Below, in pieces: positions 7,453 to 13,942 of a DNA stretch of 18,388 nucleotides (positions are counted from its first letter, which is position 1; every line of letters starts with the position of its first letter). The notes below the pieces were generated by a model, which did not search any database, was not told the DNA's origin, and saw only the letters and a list, made by a program, of their open reading frames with translations. The position numbers and the translations under genes are program-made. The DNA comes from Prolixibacteraceae bacterium (GTDB taxonomy: Bacteria; Bacteroidota; Bacteroidia; Bacteroidales; Prolixibacteraceae), in assembly GCA_016788685.1 (NCBI GenBank), contig JAEUSS010000534.1, positions 1 to 18,388 of the forward strand, given 5' to 3'.

Positions 7453-8286
7453 TTGAAACTCATCAGATTACATATCTCCGCATGTCTTTTTCTGTGCATT
7501 TCGATCTGTTTTTTCTTTAATCAGGCACAGGCAGGCGGCTCACTAAAAAAGGTAAAATACAACTACATTTTAAACGTTCCTGAAGAATACGGCAAAGACC
7601 CGGATAAAAAATGGCCCGTGATTTTCTATCTCCATGGGCGCCATGCTTCCGGAACGAACCTGCAAAGTGTAAAACGTTACGGCCTGCCCTATTACCTGGC
7701 CAAAGGCAAAAAAATCGACTTTATCGTTGTGTCGCCTCAATGCCCCTGGGGTAAGAACTGGGCTTCAGAAGATTGGTTTAATCCCGTTTTCGACGAAGTC
7801 GCCGCCAAGTTCAATGTTGATGAAAACCGTATTTACCTGATCGGAATGAGCATGGGAGGATTCGGCACCTGGGAACTGGCCAGCCGAATGCCCGACCGGT
7901 TTGCCGCCATTTCGCCCATGTGCGGAGGTGCCAACCTAAAATGGGTAGATCAGCTCAGCCGGATTCCAACCTGGGTGTTTCACGGAACTGCCGACCGGCA
8001 AATACCGATCAGCCGGTCAGAAGTGATGGTTAAGGCACTGGAAGAGGCAAATGCTGACATTAAGTTCACCCGTTTGGTCAATCAGGGGCACGACATCAGC
8101 AAGCAATTCAACAACGACGAATTATACAACTGGCTGAAAAAACATTCGCTGAATAAGCTGCCATTCTGGGAAGAGCCACTGCCATTTCTGAAAACAATAG
8201 TTGCCAAAGCAGTTTCGGAAAATCTGCCCGAAATTCCGCTGTCAGGCGCTGCCTTCCCCAAAAGTGTCGTTGCAGTCTTCAGGTAA
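7453..8286 (+). CDS. Secreted alpha/beta hydrolase (esterase, phospholipase/carboxylesterase or depolymerase-like)
   Basis: From TTG at 7453 the product is 277 residues. It begins with a clear signal peptide: K2, R5, a hydrophobic core and a cut after QAQA at about residue 27. No in-frame ATG exists before the catalytic region. The only other early start is TTG at 7384, which is next to the preceding terminator and adds a non-signal-like stretch, so I prefer 7453. The fold is shown by FYLHGRHASG (oxyanion region), the nucleophile elbow GMSMGGFG with Ser133, Asp181 in HGTADRQIP and His213 in NQGHDIS. This resembles the prolyl-oligopeptidase-like esterases and LpqC-type depolymerases; the substrate is unknown. 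A tail of about 40 residues after the last helix is not typical of the family. It converges with the next gene, 13 bases away. Confidence 0.8.
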   Translation: MKLIRLHISACLFLCISICFFFNQAQAGGSLKKVKYNYILNVPEEYGKDPDKKWPVIFYLHGRHASGTNLQSVKRYGLPYYLAKGKKIDFIVVSPQCPWGKNWASEDWFNPVFDEVAAKFNVDENRIYLIGMSMGGFGTWELASRMPDRFAAISPMCGGANLKWVDQLSRIPTWVFHGTADRQIPISRSEVMVKALEEANADIKFTRLVNQGHDISKQFNNDELYNWLKKHSLNKLPFWEEPLPFLKTIVAKAVSENLPEIPLSGAAFPKSVVAVFR

Positions 8287-8299
8287 TTTCCCCTGATTT

Positions 8300-8548
8300 T
8301 CAGGCGCGTTCTCCAACGGATTCGCCGTATAATTCCCCAAAATCTTTGCTGTCGCATTTTTTCTCAACACACTCTGAACAAGAAGATTCTTCGGGGTAAT
8401 GCAAGGCCCGGCACAAGGCCCGGTTAATACCTTTCTGGATGATCATACGCCCAGGCTCCGTGGTTCCGAAGCATTCAAAGTACTCATCCCAATGATCAAA
8501 CCCGTATTCCCGGGCGATCTCGTTTTTTATATTTTTTATCCGGCACAT
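8300..8548 (-). CDS. Unrecognised 82-residue protein with a cysteine cluster
   Basis: I do not recognise this family. The protein has a helical, charged N-terminal half (KNIKNEIAREYGFDHWDEYFE) and a stretch PGRMIIQKGINRAL. It then has a C-terminal cluster C57, C60 and C65 (CSECVEKKC), with C2, C26 and C46 elsewhere, so it might bind a metal. Coding potential looks better than for the overlapping frames: residue composition is ordinary, the stop falls 13 bases from the end of the facing hydrolase gene, and no competing plus-strand frame is convincing. No promoter box or Shine-Dalgarno site is clear upstream. It lies downstream of the Rnk-like gene on the same strand but 301 bases away. Confidence is moderate that it is a real gene and low for function. 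Confidence 0.55.
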   Translation of the reverse strand: MCRIKNIKNEIAREYGFDHWDEYFECFGTTEPGRMIIQKGINRALCRALHYPEESSCSECVEKKCDSKDFGELYGESVGERA

Positions 8549-8849
8549 TTGACAGTGTTTCTAATTTTATATCGGTTTACTTTCTGAACTTGTTAAAGTC
8601 ATTCATGGATAACTATACTTAAGGACACAAGCACTAGACAGCTTAGGCGTTTACGCCTTTATCAGCAGTCAGGTATTTTCAGGAAAAGATTGTTGCAACC
8701 TAAACAGAAGGAATCCAAATCCTGACAATCAGAATCTATCCTAAATTTTAGCATTCATTTTTCGCTGTCTTTAAAATTCTTGAAAGGTTTACCGAATCAA
8801 TCTCAAATCCCGAATAGTGCTGAAAGGGTGAACTAACACCCCAAGCAAA
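8549..8849. other. Intergenic stretch with a small perfect hairpin
   Basis: No gene is supported in these 301 bases. The only structure is AGGCGT (8645-8650) and ACGCCT (8653-8658), an inverted repeat separated by two bases and followed by TTTAT. It is too small for a confident terminator. No TAnnTTTG box oriented toward the 82-residue gene was found. The region may be the 3' tail of the Rnk-like transcript and the leader of the small gene. Confidence 0.4.
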
Positions 8850-9287
8850 TTATCTCATCTCGTGACACCAACTCCAGTTATGTTTTCTCGCGTAATAATT
8901 GCCCTTTGCCTCAGGCTGAAATATGATATTCATTATTCTGATGCGATTCTCTTTTCCCCATGCGGTGTAGCTCACTTCATCACCTCTTTTTCTTAAGAAA
9001 ATGGCTTGTCCCAATGCCGAAAAAACAGATATACGGCATTCGTTTACGTTTTCGAATTCGGGATACACCAGCTTCACCGCAAACGTTGAATCAGTTTCGA
9101 TCTGCTTCAGGTTAATAAACGAATTCATGGTCACGACATCAGAGGGCACCTCTTCCGGCCGCACCTTCCGGGCTGCCAGCATTTTCCGTTTCAACAATTG
9201 AATGCATTCAATCTTTGTATCCCTACGATATTCAAGAGTCCGAATGCATTGCATCAATATCCCAAAATCCAATCCTGATACAATCAT
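8850..9287 (-). CDS. GreA/GreB C-terminal-domain protein, Rnk-like (second paralogue)
   Basis: The product is 145 residues. The C-terminal GreA/GreB FKBP-like domain is seen from about 48: VPSDVVTMNSFI (47-58), VKLVYPEFENVN (71-82), ISVFSALGQAIF (86-97), GDEVSY and IIFQPEAKGNYY (121-132). It lacks the long acidic-tipped coiled coil of GreA, so it should not stimulate transcript cleavage. It resembles Rnk, which competes for the RNA polymerase secondary channel. The motif VSYTAW replaces the more usual charged segment of the paralogue at 9691-10113. The tail KHNWSWCHEMR is unusual. An AGGAG lies directly against the ATG, too close for a normal ribosome site, so Met12 (ATG at about 9252-9254) is an alternative start. 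The function here is inferred only from the fold. Confidence 0.8.
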   Translation of the reverse strand: MIVSGLDFGILMQCIRTLEYRRDTKIECIQLLKRKMLAARKVRPEEVPSDVVTMNSFINLKQIETDSTFAVKLVYPEFENVNECRISVFSALGQAIFLRKRGDEVSYTAWGKENRIRIMNIIFQPEAKGNYYARKHNWSWCHEMR

Positions 9288-9448
9288 CTCCTGAAAAATA
9301 ATGGTGTTAATAAATTCAATTGCGGCACATTATTGCCCTACATTGTTCTGACACGGCCATGATCTGGCCGGCAGCAACTCTTATTTTAGCTTGCTTTTTT
9401 ACCCGAGACTACGGGGGATGGCGTAAGTACTAACTGATATTGAACAGG

Positions 9449-9471
9449 GCCTGCCCGCTTATCCGGCAGGC
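9449..9471. repeat. GC-rich palindromic intergenic repeat
   Basis: GCCTGCC (9449-9455) pairs perfectly with GGCAGGC (9465-9471) around a 9-base loop, inside an AT-rich gap. The flanks add CAGG and CCTG words (about 9445-9448 and 9479-9482). Sequences of the type GCCTGCC...GGCAGGCAGGGA are a familiar look of dispersed repeats in Bacteroidota genomes. It is not followed by a T-run on either strand. Confidence 0.5.
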
Positions 9472-9526
9472 AGGGATTCCCTGAATATCCAAACTTTTGA
9501 GTGAGACTGAATTTCTCACGATCGTT

Positions 9527-9643
9527 TCATTTCTGGTTCTTCCGTTTTTTAACCTTGCCTTCTTCTTTCTTCAGCTTTTTCTCAAGCTTTCTCTCTTTAA
9601 GATCTTTGGTAGGTTCTTTCAAACCTGTTCCTTTTTTTGCCAT
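9527..9643 (-). CDS. 38-residue lysine-rich mini-protein
   Basis: The minus strand has an ATG at 9641-9643 and a TGA at 9527-9529. The product begins MAKKGTGLKEPTKDLKERKL and has about 40 percent lysine, ending VKKRKNQK. It has no cysteine, no aromatic residue and no hydrophobic core, so it is probably disordered or helical and would bind nucleic acid or ribosomes if expressed. It lies 47 bases after the Rnk-like gene at 9691-10113 on the same strand. TAAATTTG (9649-9656 on the minus strand) sits six bases before its ATG and could be a promoter box for a leaderless message. I know no named family for it. The facing plus-strand frame at 9497-9682 is its hydrophobic shadow. Confidence 0.5.
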   Translation of the reverse strand: MAKKGTGLKEPTKDLKERKLEKKLKKEEGKVKKRKNQK

Positions 9644-9690
9644 GATTTCAAATTTAAGATTAAACAAAAAATTAGCATATAGGCTGATAA

Positions 9691-10113
9691 CTACACATCA
9701 TATTCTCCGTTTGATTCGGGCTGATATACGATATTCTTGATTACCATTTCTTTTTTTCCCATCGGGACCTTATAAGATACTTTACTTCCGACTTTATATC
9801 CCAGCAGCGCACTTCCCAATAATGACAAAATGGAAACATTCCCCTTCTTAAAGTCGGCATCTTTAGGGTAAACGAGCTTTACCGTCATTAACTTATTGGT
9901 ATCTAAATCAACAATCTCAACTGTCGAGTTCATTGTTACCACCTCGGGTGATATTTGCTGAGGATCCACCCGCTCTGCCCGGACAATTTCTTCGGACAAA
10001 ACAGTCAGATTATCCGGTTCGCCGTTTCGCGATTTTTTTAACGTACTAATCAGGGCAGACAACCTGACATAGTCAGTACCAGTAATTTTAATCTTATCTT
10101 TCATTTCATTCAT
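9691..10113 (-). CDS. GreA/GreB C-terminal-domain protein, Rnk-like (first paralogue)
   Basis: The product is 140 residues with a short N-terminal helical part (1-45) and the GreA/GreB C-terminal domain: ISPEVVTMNSTVEI (54-67), MTVKLVYPKDAD (76-87), VSILSLLGSALLGYKVGSKV (93-112) and IKNIVYQPESNGEYDV (125-140). The N-terminus is far too short for the GreA coiled coil. Rnk-like proteins bind RNA polymerase and alter transcription; whether this one does is inference. Its nearest relative in the window is the gene at 8850-9287 (shared VTMNS, VKLVYP, QPE words), so the two look like an old duplication. A TATGTTTG promoter box lies about 175 bases upstream on the minus strand. It diverges from a MarR-type gene, which may control it. 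Confidence 0.85.
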   Translation of the reverse strand: MNEMKDKIKITGTDYVRLSALISTLKKSRNGEPDNLTVLSEEIVRAERVDPQQISPEVVTMNSTVEIVDLDTNKLMTVKLVYPKDADFKKGNVSILSLLGSALLGYKVGSKVSYKVPMGKKEMVIKNIVYQPESNGEYDV

Positions 10114-10253
10114 TTTTAAGTTACCTATTTAAATTAATTAAGAGCCTGAATCAATTTTGCAACCTGATTTGCTGCTATTCTTCCCTATTTTATTTCTTTC
10201 CGGATAAAAAAAAATTGACTTCATTTATAACCGGTATAAACAAAACAATTAAA

Positions 10254-10284
10254 ATCGCATCCGACATTATTACATCGTATCCGA
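10254..10284. promoter_or_regulatory. Tandem 11-bp repeats with 20-bp period, candidate operator
   Basis: ATCGCATCCGA at 10254-10264 and ATCGTATCCGA at 10274-10284 differ in one base and start exactly 20 bases, about two helical turns, apart. The second copy runs into GTATCCGATAC, which is a near-perfect dyad. They sit between the Rnk-like gene and the MarR-type gene, directly beside the predicted minus promoter, where a bound regulator could block transcription. A further weak dyad TTTAT-AACCGGT-ATAAA is at 10224-10240. Confidence 0.5.
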
Positions 10285-10286
10285 TA

Positions 10287-10294
10287 CAAACATA
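10287..10294 (-). promoter_or_regulatory. Predicted promoter of the Rnk-like gene
   Basis: The minus strand reads TATGTTTG, matching TAnnTTTG, and TTTG of the -33 type is at 10317-10320, with centres about 28 bases apart against the roughly 26 expected. It would give a leader of about 165 bases, starting within or next to the tandem repeats at 10254-10284. Confidence 0.5.
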
Positions 10295-10330
10295 GCAATC
10301 TTTTTATAATTTCACGCAAAAAATAATTTA

Positions 10331-11020
10331 ATGAAAAACAAATATGCTGTTCTGAAGCAGGTAATTGACCTTTATGAAGATTATGAACTGGAAAATAAAC
10401 ATTTGAACCTATACGACTTTGTCCGGTGGATGACAACCAAACTGAACGAAGAACCTGAACCCGATGAAACGAAAACTTCGAAAATCAGTGCTGAAGCCGG
10501 AATTCCGCTCATAAACCAATTCGATGACAAAGCCCGTTTTCTGGAAACCACCGCACGGATTGCACGCTACCACGAATTTTACACCCGCAAAGCGCTCAAA
10601 GACTTGGTTATAAACACACGTTTGGAATACCTGTTTCTTCAGACCATTGACAAACTGGAGAAAGCAAAAAAAACCGATCTGATCAACATCTACCATCTGG
10701 AATATACTACCGGAATGGATACCATAAGAAGACTGATCAATAACGGCCTGTTGTATGAAATCCAGGACGAATCCGATAAAAGGATCAAACTGCTTGTACT
10801 CTCTGATTTTGGGAAGGACATCCTGGCACAGTCCAACAAAAGGATGAATGACGAGAGCACCATGTTCTTCACCGCAATAAGCGACAACAAATGGAAAAAA
10901 GTATTGCCGGTTCTGGAAGAAATCGATGAGTTTCACGATTCGGTTTATCAGAAACACAGCAACAAGCCATTTGCCGAATTATCCAACCTGATGGATTCTC
11001 TGAGGCATTTGTTTAAATGA
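10331..11020 (+). CDS. MarR-family winged-helix transcriptional regulator
   Basis: The product is 229 residues, longer than typical MarR (about 145). A winged helix covers about 97-170: RLEYLFLQTIDKLEKA leads into KTDLINIYHLEYTTGMDTIRRLINNGLL (the recognition helix part), then a wing with ESDKRIKLLVLSDFGKDIL (147-165). The part before it (1-95) has a charged linker EPEPDETKTSK and a helical pair that may make the dimer. Such proteins usually repress neighbouring genes and respond to small ligands, but I cannot name a ligand. The start ATG at 10331 follows AATAATTTA with no good ribosome site. It diverges from the Rnk-like gene, and its own upstream tandem repeats are the natural candidate operator. 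It is not overlapped with yidD. Confidence 0.8.
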   Translation: MKNKYAVLKQVIDLYEDYELENKHLNLYDFVRWMTTKLNEEPEPDETKTSKISAEAGIPLINQFDDKARFLETTARIARYHEFYTRKALKDLVINTRLEYLFLQTIDKLEKAKKTDLINIYHLEYTTGMDTIRRLINNGLLYEIQDESDKRIKLLVLSDFGKDILAQSNKRMNDESTMFFTAISDNKWKKVLPVLEEIDEFHDSVYQKHSNKPFAELSNLMDSLRHLFK

Positions 11021-11085
11021 GGTACTACTGCCATTGAATATCCTGTTGCCTGATCCGGAATAATTTCTTCTTCTGAAAATAGTCG

Positions 11086-11093
11086 TAACTTTG
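11086..11093 (+). promoter_or_regulatory. Predicted yidD promoter, -7 box close to the start codon
   Basis: TAACTTTG matches TAnnTTTG and ends five bases before the yidD ATG at 11099. If this is the promoter, the message starts at or very near the ATG and would be leaderless. Confidence 0.45.
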
Positions 11094-11098
11094 CAGCT

Positions 11099-11389
11099 AT
11101 GAAAAGCATCTCCGGATTCATATTAAAGGCTTTAGGCTGGATTTTGATGTTGCCTGTGTATTTTTACAAATATGCCATTTCTCCGCTCACATCACCGTCG
11201 TGCCGGCACGTACCTACTTGCTCGCAATACGCCATTGATGCCATAAAAATTCACGGCCCGTTTAAAGGATTCTGGCTCGGAAGTAAGCGGATTGCCAAAT
11301 GCCATCCGTGGGGAACGCACGGTTACGACCCGGTTCCGCCCAAACAAAAAAAGCAAAAATCCGGAACAGACCGTACCGTTACTCCGTGA
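11099..11389 (+). CDS. yidD: Membrane protein insertion efficiency factor YidD
   Basis: The product is 96 residues. The YidD signature is intact: [31 protein letters not shown], then [29 protein letters not shown]. Conserved cysteines are in SCRHVPTC and KCHP. The first 17 residues are a hydrophobic or amphipathic helix. YidD helps the YidC pathway insert inner-membrane proteins. The tail [16 protein letters not shown] is basic and probably disordered. ATG at 11099 gives the normal N-terminal extension of the family; Met17 is an alternative only if the nearby promoter box defines a different start. It follows the MarR gene by 78 bases and precedes znuA by 110 bases, with its own box and a second promoter before znuA. 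Confidence 0.93.
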   Translation: MKSISGFILKALGWILMLPVYFYKYAISPLTSPSCRHVPTCSQYAIDAIKIHGPFKGFWLGSKRIAKCHPWGTHGYDPVPPKQKKQKSGTDRTVTP

Positions 11390-11452
11390 CAAAACCCGCC
11401 ATGCTTCCTGATTATTATCCATCAGCAGAATCTGTCAATCCGGAAATCGAAC

Positions 11453-11460
11453 TATCTTTG
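11453..11460 (+). promoter_or_regulatory. Predicted zinc-operon promoter, -7 box
   Basis: TATCTTTG matches TAnnTTTG and lies 39 bases before the znuA ATG, giving a leader of about 33 bases. A partial -33 element TCTG is at 11431-11434. A Zur-type operator was looked for and no clear palindrome was seen. Confidence 0.5.
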
Positions 11461-11499
11461 ATTTAAAATGTTTTAATCGCTTCAGAAGCTAATTTTAAT

Positions 11500-12363
11500 A
11501 TGAAGAAATACATCTTTTTACTCGTTGTAATTGTGGCTGCCTGCCAGCCAAAACCCAAGGAAACAGCCCAGATGGTCTCGGTGAGCATATTACCGCAGAA
11601 ATATTTCGTCGAGCAGATTGCCGGAGACCTGCTGCACATCAATGTGTTAGTACCTCCGGGGTCGAGCCCGCACAACTATTCGGTTTTGCCTTCGCAAATG
11701 AAAGAGCTGGCAAAGTCAAAAGTATGGCTGCAGATCGGGTTGCTCACCTTCGAAGACCTCTGGAATGATAAGTTTGCCGAACTGAATAAAGAACTGCTCA
11801 TAGTAAATTCTTCCGAGGGTATTGTTCCGATTGCAGGAAGTGAATGCGAGCACGAAGGCCACGATCATCACCACGCAGAAGCATTCGACCCCCACGCCTG
11901 GCTTGCACCTGCCGAAGTCAGGCAAATTGCAAAAAACACGCTGAATGCACTAAACACAAGCTTCCCTCAGCACGCAACTACGTTTAACGACAATTACGCC
12001 CGTTTTGTCTTGAAAATTGATTCTCTTTCTGAAAAAATTGAGCAGCAACTGACCCCGCTCCGGAACCGGAAAATCCTGATTTTCCACCCGGCTTTGGCCT
12101 ATTACGGACGACAGTTTAACCTGCAACAAATTCCACTCGAACTGGACGGGAAAGAACCTTCACCCAGACACATGAAAAACATTGTCGATCAGGCTCGTGA
12201 AGAAAACATCAAAGTGATTTTTATTCAGAAAGAATTTGACACCGAAAATGCGTTGCAACTTTCCCGTGAAATTGGAGGTGAAGTCATGACAATCGACCCG
12301 CTCGATTACAACTGGGAAAAACAAATGCTCGACATCACCGAAAAAATAGCAGCTCAGAAATGA
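11500..12363 (+). CDS. znuA: Zinc ABC transporter substrate-binding lipoprotein
   Basis: The product is 287 residues. It begins with a lipoprotein signal ending VAAC, with Cys15 as the lipid-modified residue. The cluster A-I fold of metal-binding proteins is indicated by PPGSSPHNYSVLPS (52-65, His58), DPHAWLAP (130-137, His132), FHPALAYYG (195-203, His196) and Asp266 in TIDPLD. These four residues match the usual zinc ligands. Between them is a His-rich loop, CEHEGHDHHHAE (116-127), typical of zinc, not manganese, receptors. It captures zinc in the periplasm and delivers it to ZnuB. The stop codon overlaps the znuC start by four bases (ATGA), so the genes are translationally coupled. I rate zinc as likely but the metal was not measured. 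Confidence 0.9.
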   Translation: MKKYIFLLVVIVAACQPKPKETAQMVSVSILPQKYFVEQIAGDLLHINVLVPPGSSPHNYSVLPSQMKELAKSKVWLQIGLLTFEDLWNDKFAELNKELLIVNSSEGIVPIAGSECEHEGHDHHHAEAFDPHAWLAPAEVRQIAKNTLNALNTSFPQHATTFNDNYARFVLKIDSLSEKIEQQLTPLRNRKILIFHPALAYYGRQFNLQQIPLELDGKEPSPRHMKNIVDQAREENIKVIFIQKEFDTENALQLSREIGGEVMTIDPLDYNWEKQMLDITEKIAAQK

Positions 12364-13127
12364 AAAAACTGCTTGAAATAAAAAATCTCTCAGCCGGATA
12401 TGACGGGAATGTGGTCATTGAAGATGTCAACCTTCAGGTTTACTCCGGAGATTTTATCGGAGTGATCGGCCCCAACGGAGGCGGAAAAACCACGCTGATC
12501 AAAACGATACTTGGCCTGATCAAACCCATGTCAGGAGAAATGACTTTGAATATCAGCAAGACCAACATCGGCTATCTGCCCCAGGTGAACCAGATTGACA
12601 AACGGTTCCCTATTTCGGTGATTGATGTGGTTCGGTCGGGGAAAGCCAATTCGGCGTTGTTTTCATCGTTCCACCGAAACAGGAAGGAAAAAGAAAAAGC
12701 CGAATCGTTGCTCGCTGAAATGGGCATTTCCGCCATCCGGAATAAAGCCATCGGCGAACTTTCCGGAGGACAAATGCAGCGCGTATTTTTATGCCGTGCA
12801 TTGATGAATGACCCGCAATTACTCGTTCTGGATGAGCCAAGCACTTATGTCGACAACAATTTTGAAGGCGAATTATACCTGAAACTCAAGGAGCTGAATG
12901 AGCAAATGGCGATCATTCTGATTTCGCACGATGTGGGAACCATTTCGTTTTTTGTAAAAACCATTGCCTGTGTTAACCGGCACCTGCACCATCATCCCAG
13001 CAATATTATTTCCGAAGAACAGCTTGCATCGTACGATTGCCCGCTGCAAATTATTACTCACGGAAATATTCCGCACACTGTATTGAAATTACATGACGAA
13101 CACGAGCACCATGAACATAATCACTGA
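12360..13127 (+). CDS. znuC: Zinc ABC transporter ATP-binding protein, with His-rich C-terminus
   Basis: The product is 255 residues. All ABC motifs are complete: Walker A GPNGGGKTT (37-45), Q-loop near LPQ (73-75), signature LSGGQMQR (134-141), Walker B LLVLDEP (154-160, Glu159) and H-loop ISHD (188-191). It powers zinc uptake through ZnuB at the inner membrane. The C-terminus is LHDEHEHHEHNH, and HLHHHPS occurs at 208-214. Such a His tail is not needed for ATP hydrolysis and may bind zinc to sense or limit uptake. The ATG overlaps the znuA stop by four bases, and its end overlaps the beginning of znuB. The region coding for the His tail also encodes the start of znuB in another frame. Confidence 0.93.
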   Translation: MKKLLEIKNLSAGYDGNVVIEDVNLQVYSGDFIGVIGPNGGGKTTLIKTILGLIKPMSGEMTLNISKTNIGYLPQVNQIDKRFPISVIDVVRSGKANSALFSSFHRNRKEKEKAESLLAEMGISAIRNKAIGELSGGQMQRVFLCRALMNDPQLLVLDEPSTYVDNNFEGELYLKLKELNEQMAIILISHDVGTISFFVKTIACVNRHLHHHPSNIISEEQLASYDCPLQIITHGNIPHTVLKLHDEHEHHEHNH

Positions 13128-13932
13128 ACTGTTTTCCTACGACTTTTTCCTGAATGCTTTCCTGGCCTCCTTACTGGCGGCAATTTCTTGCGGAATTGTC
13201 GGAACCTACATTGTCTCGCGCCGGATTGTATTTATCAGCGGCGGAATCACTCACGCGTCATTCGGCGGAATCGGGATGGGCTACTACCTGGGAATCAACC
13301 CGCTGCTGGGCGCCGGTATTTTTTCCATCCTGTCCGGAATGGGTATTCAGCTTTTCAGCAGCAAAGGGAAAGTACGCGAAGACTCGTCGATAGCCATCTG
13401 GTGGTCGCTGGGAATGGCCATTGGTATTATTTTCGTTTACCTCACTCCCGGCTATGCCCCCAACCTGATGAGCTACCTTTTTGGCAGCATACTGACCGTT
13501 TCAACCGGCGAAATATGGCTGATGCTGGCACTATCGCTGGTTATTGTCCTGTTTTTCACGTTATTCTACCGGACAATTCTGTACATTTCGTTTGACGAAG
13601 ATTTTGCCAAAACCTCCGATCTCCCGGTAAACCTCTTCAATTATTTACTGATGATCCTGATCTCGCTCACGATTGTTCTGAACATCCGTGTAGTTGGCAT
13701 TATTTTGATTCTATCACTGCTTACCATTCCGCAGGCCACAGCCAATGTACTGACGCGCGAATTTGGCAGAATGATGTTCTATTCGGTCGGTTTTGCCTTT
13801 CTGGCCTCGTTTATCGGCCTGCTGATTTCTTATTTTGCCGACATTCCATCAGGAGCAACCATCATCTTTACCCAGGTTATCCTTTTTGGATTGGTAAAGC
13901 TGATCAAGATGATTTCTTTGACTGCAAAATAA
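13111..13932 (+). CDS. znuB: Zinc ABC transporter permease
   Basis: From ATG at 13111 the product is 273 residues with about eight hydrophobic segments, in the ABC-3 metal permease family. The motif FISGGITHASFGGIG (41-55, counted from this start) includes His48, typical of the family, and the cytoplasmic loop that contacts the ATPase is around LTIPQATANVLTREFGRM. Start choice is uncertain. ATG at 13093 adds MTNTST, which is translated from the bases coding for the His tail of ZnuC in another frame; homologues usually begin shortly before the first helix, so I prefer 13111. It overlaps znuC by 17 bases, so coupling is likely. It follows znuC in the operon and precedes the zinc-ribbon protein by 10 bases. 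Confidence 0.93.
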   Translation: MNIITELFSYDFFLNAFLASLLAAISCGIVGTYIVSRRIVFISGGITHASFGGIGMGYYLGINPLLGAGIFSILSGMGIQLFSSKGKVREDSSIAIWWSLGMAIGIIFVYLTPGYAPNLMSYLFGSILTVSTGEIWLMLALSLVIVLFFTLFYRTILYISFDEDFAKTSDLPVNLFNYLLMILISLTIVLNIRVVGIILILSLLTIPQATANVLTREFGRMMFYSVGFAFLASFIGLLISYFADIPSGATIIFTQVILFGLVKLIKMISLTAK

Positions 13933-13942
13933 AAGTCTGTCT

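Noticed and set aside
8645..8658. Small AGGCGT-TT-ACGCCT palindrome as a terminator
   Set aside because: Six base pairs with a two-base loop and only three T residues afterwards are not enough to call a terminator; it is listed only as a note in the gap.
9497..9682. Hydrophobic plus-strand frame rich in Phe and Leu (61 residues)
   Set aside because: It is the antisense of the lysine-rich ORF at 9527-9643 (Lys codons read as Phe or Leu on the other strand) and has no supporting start context.
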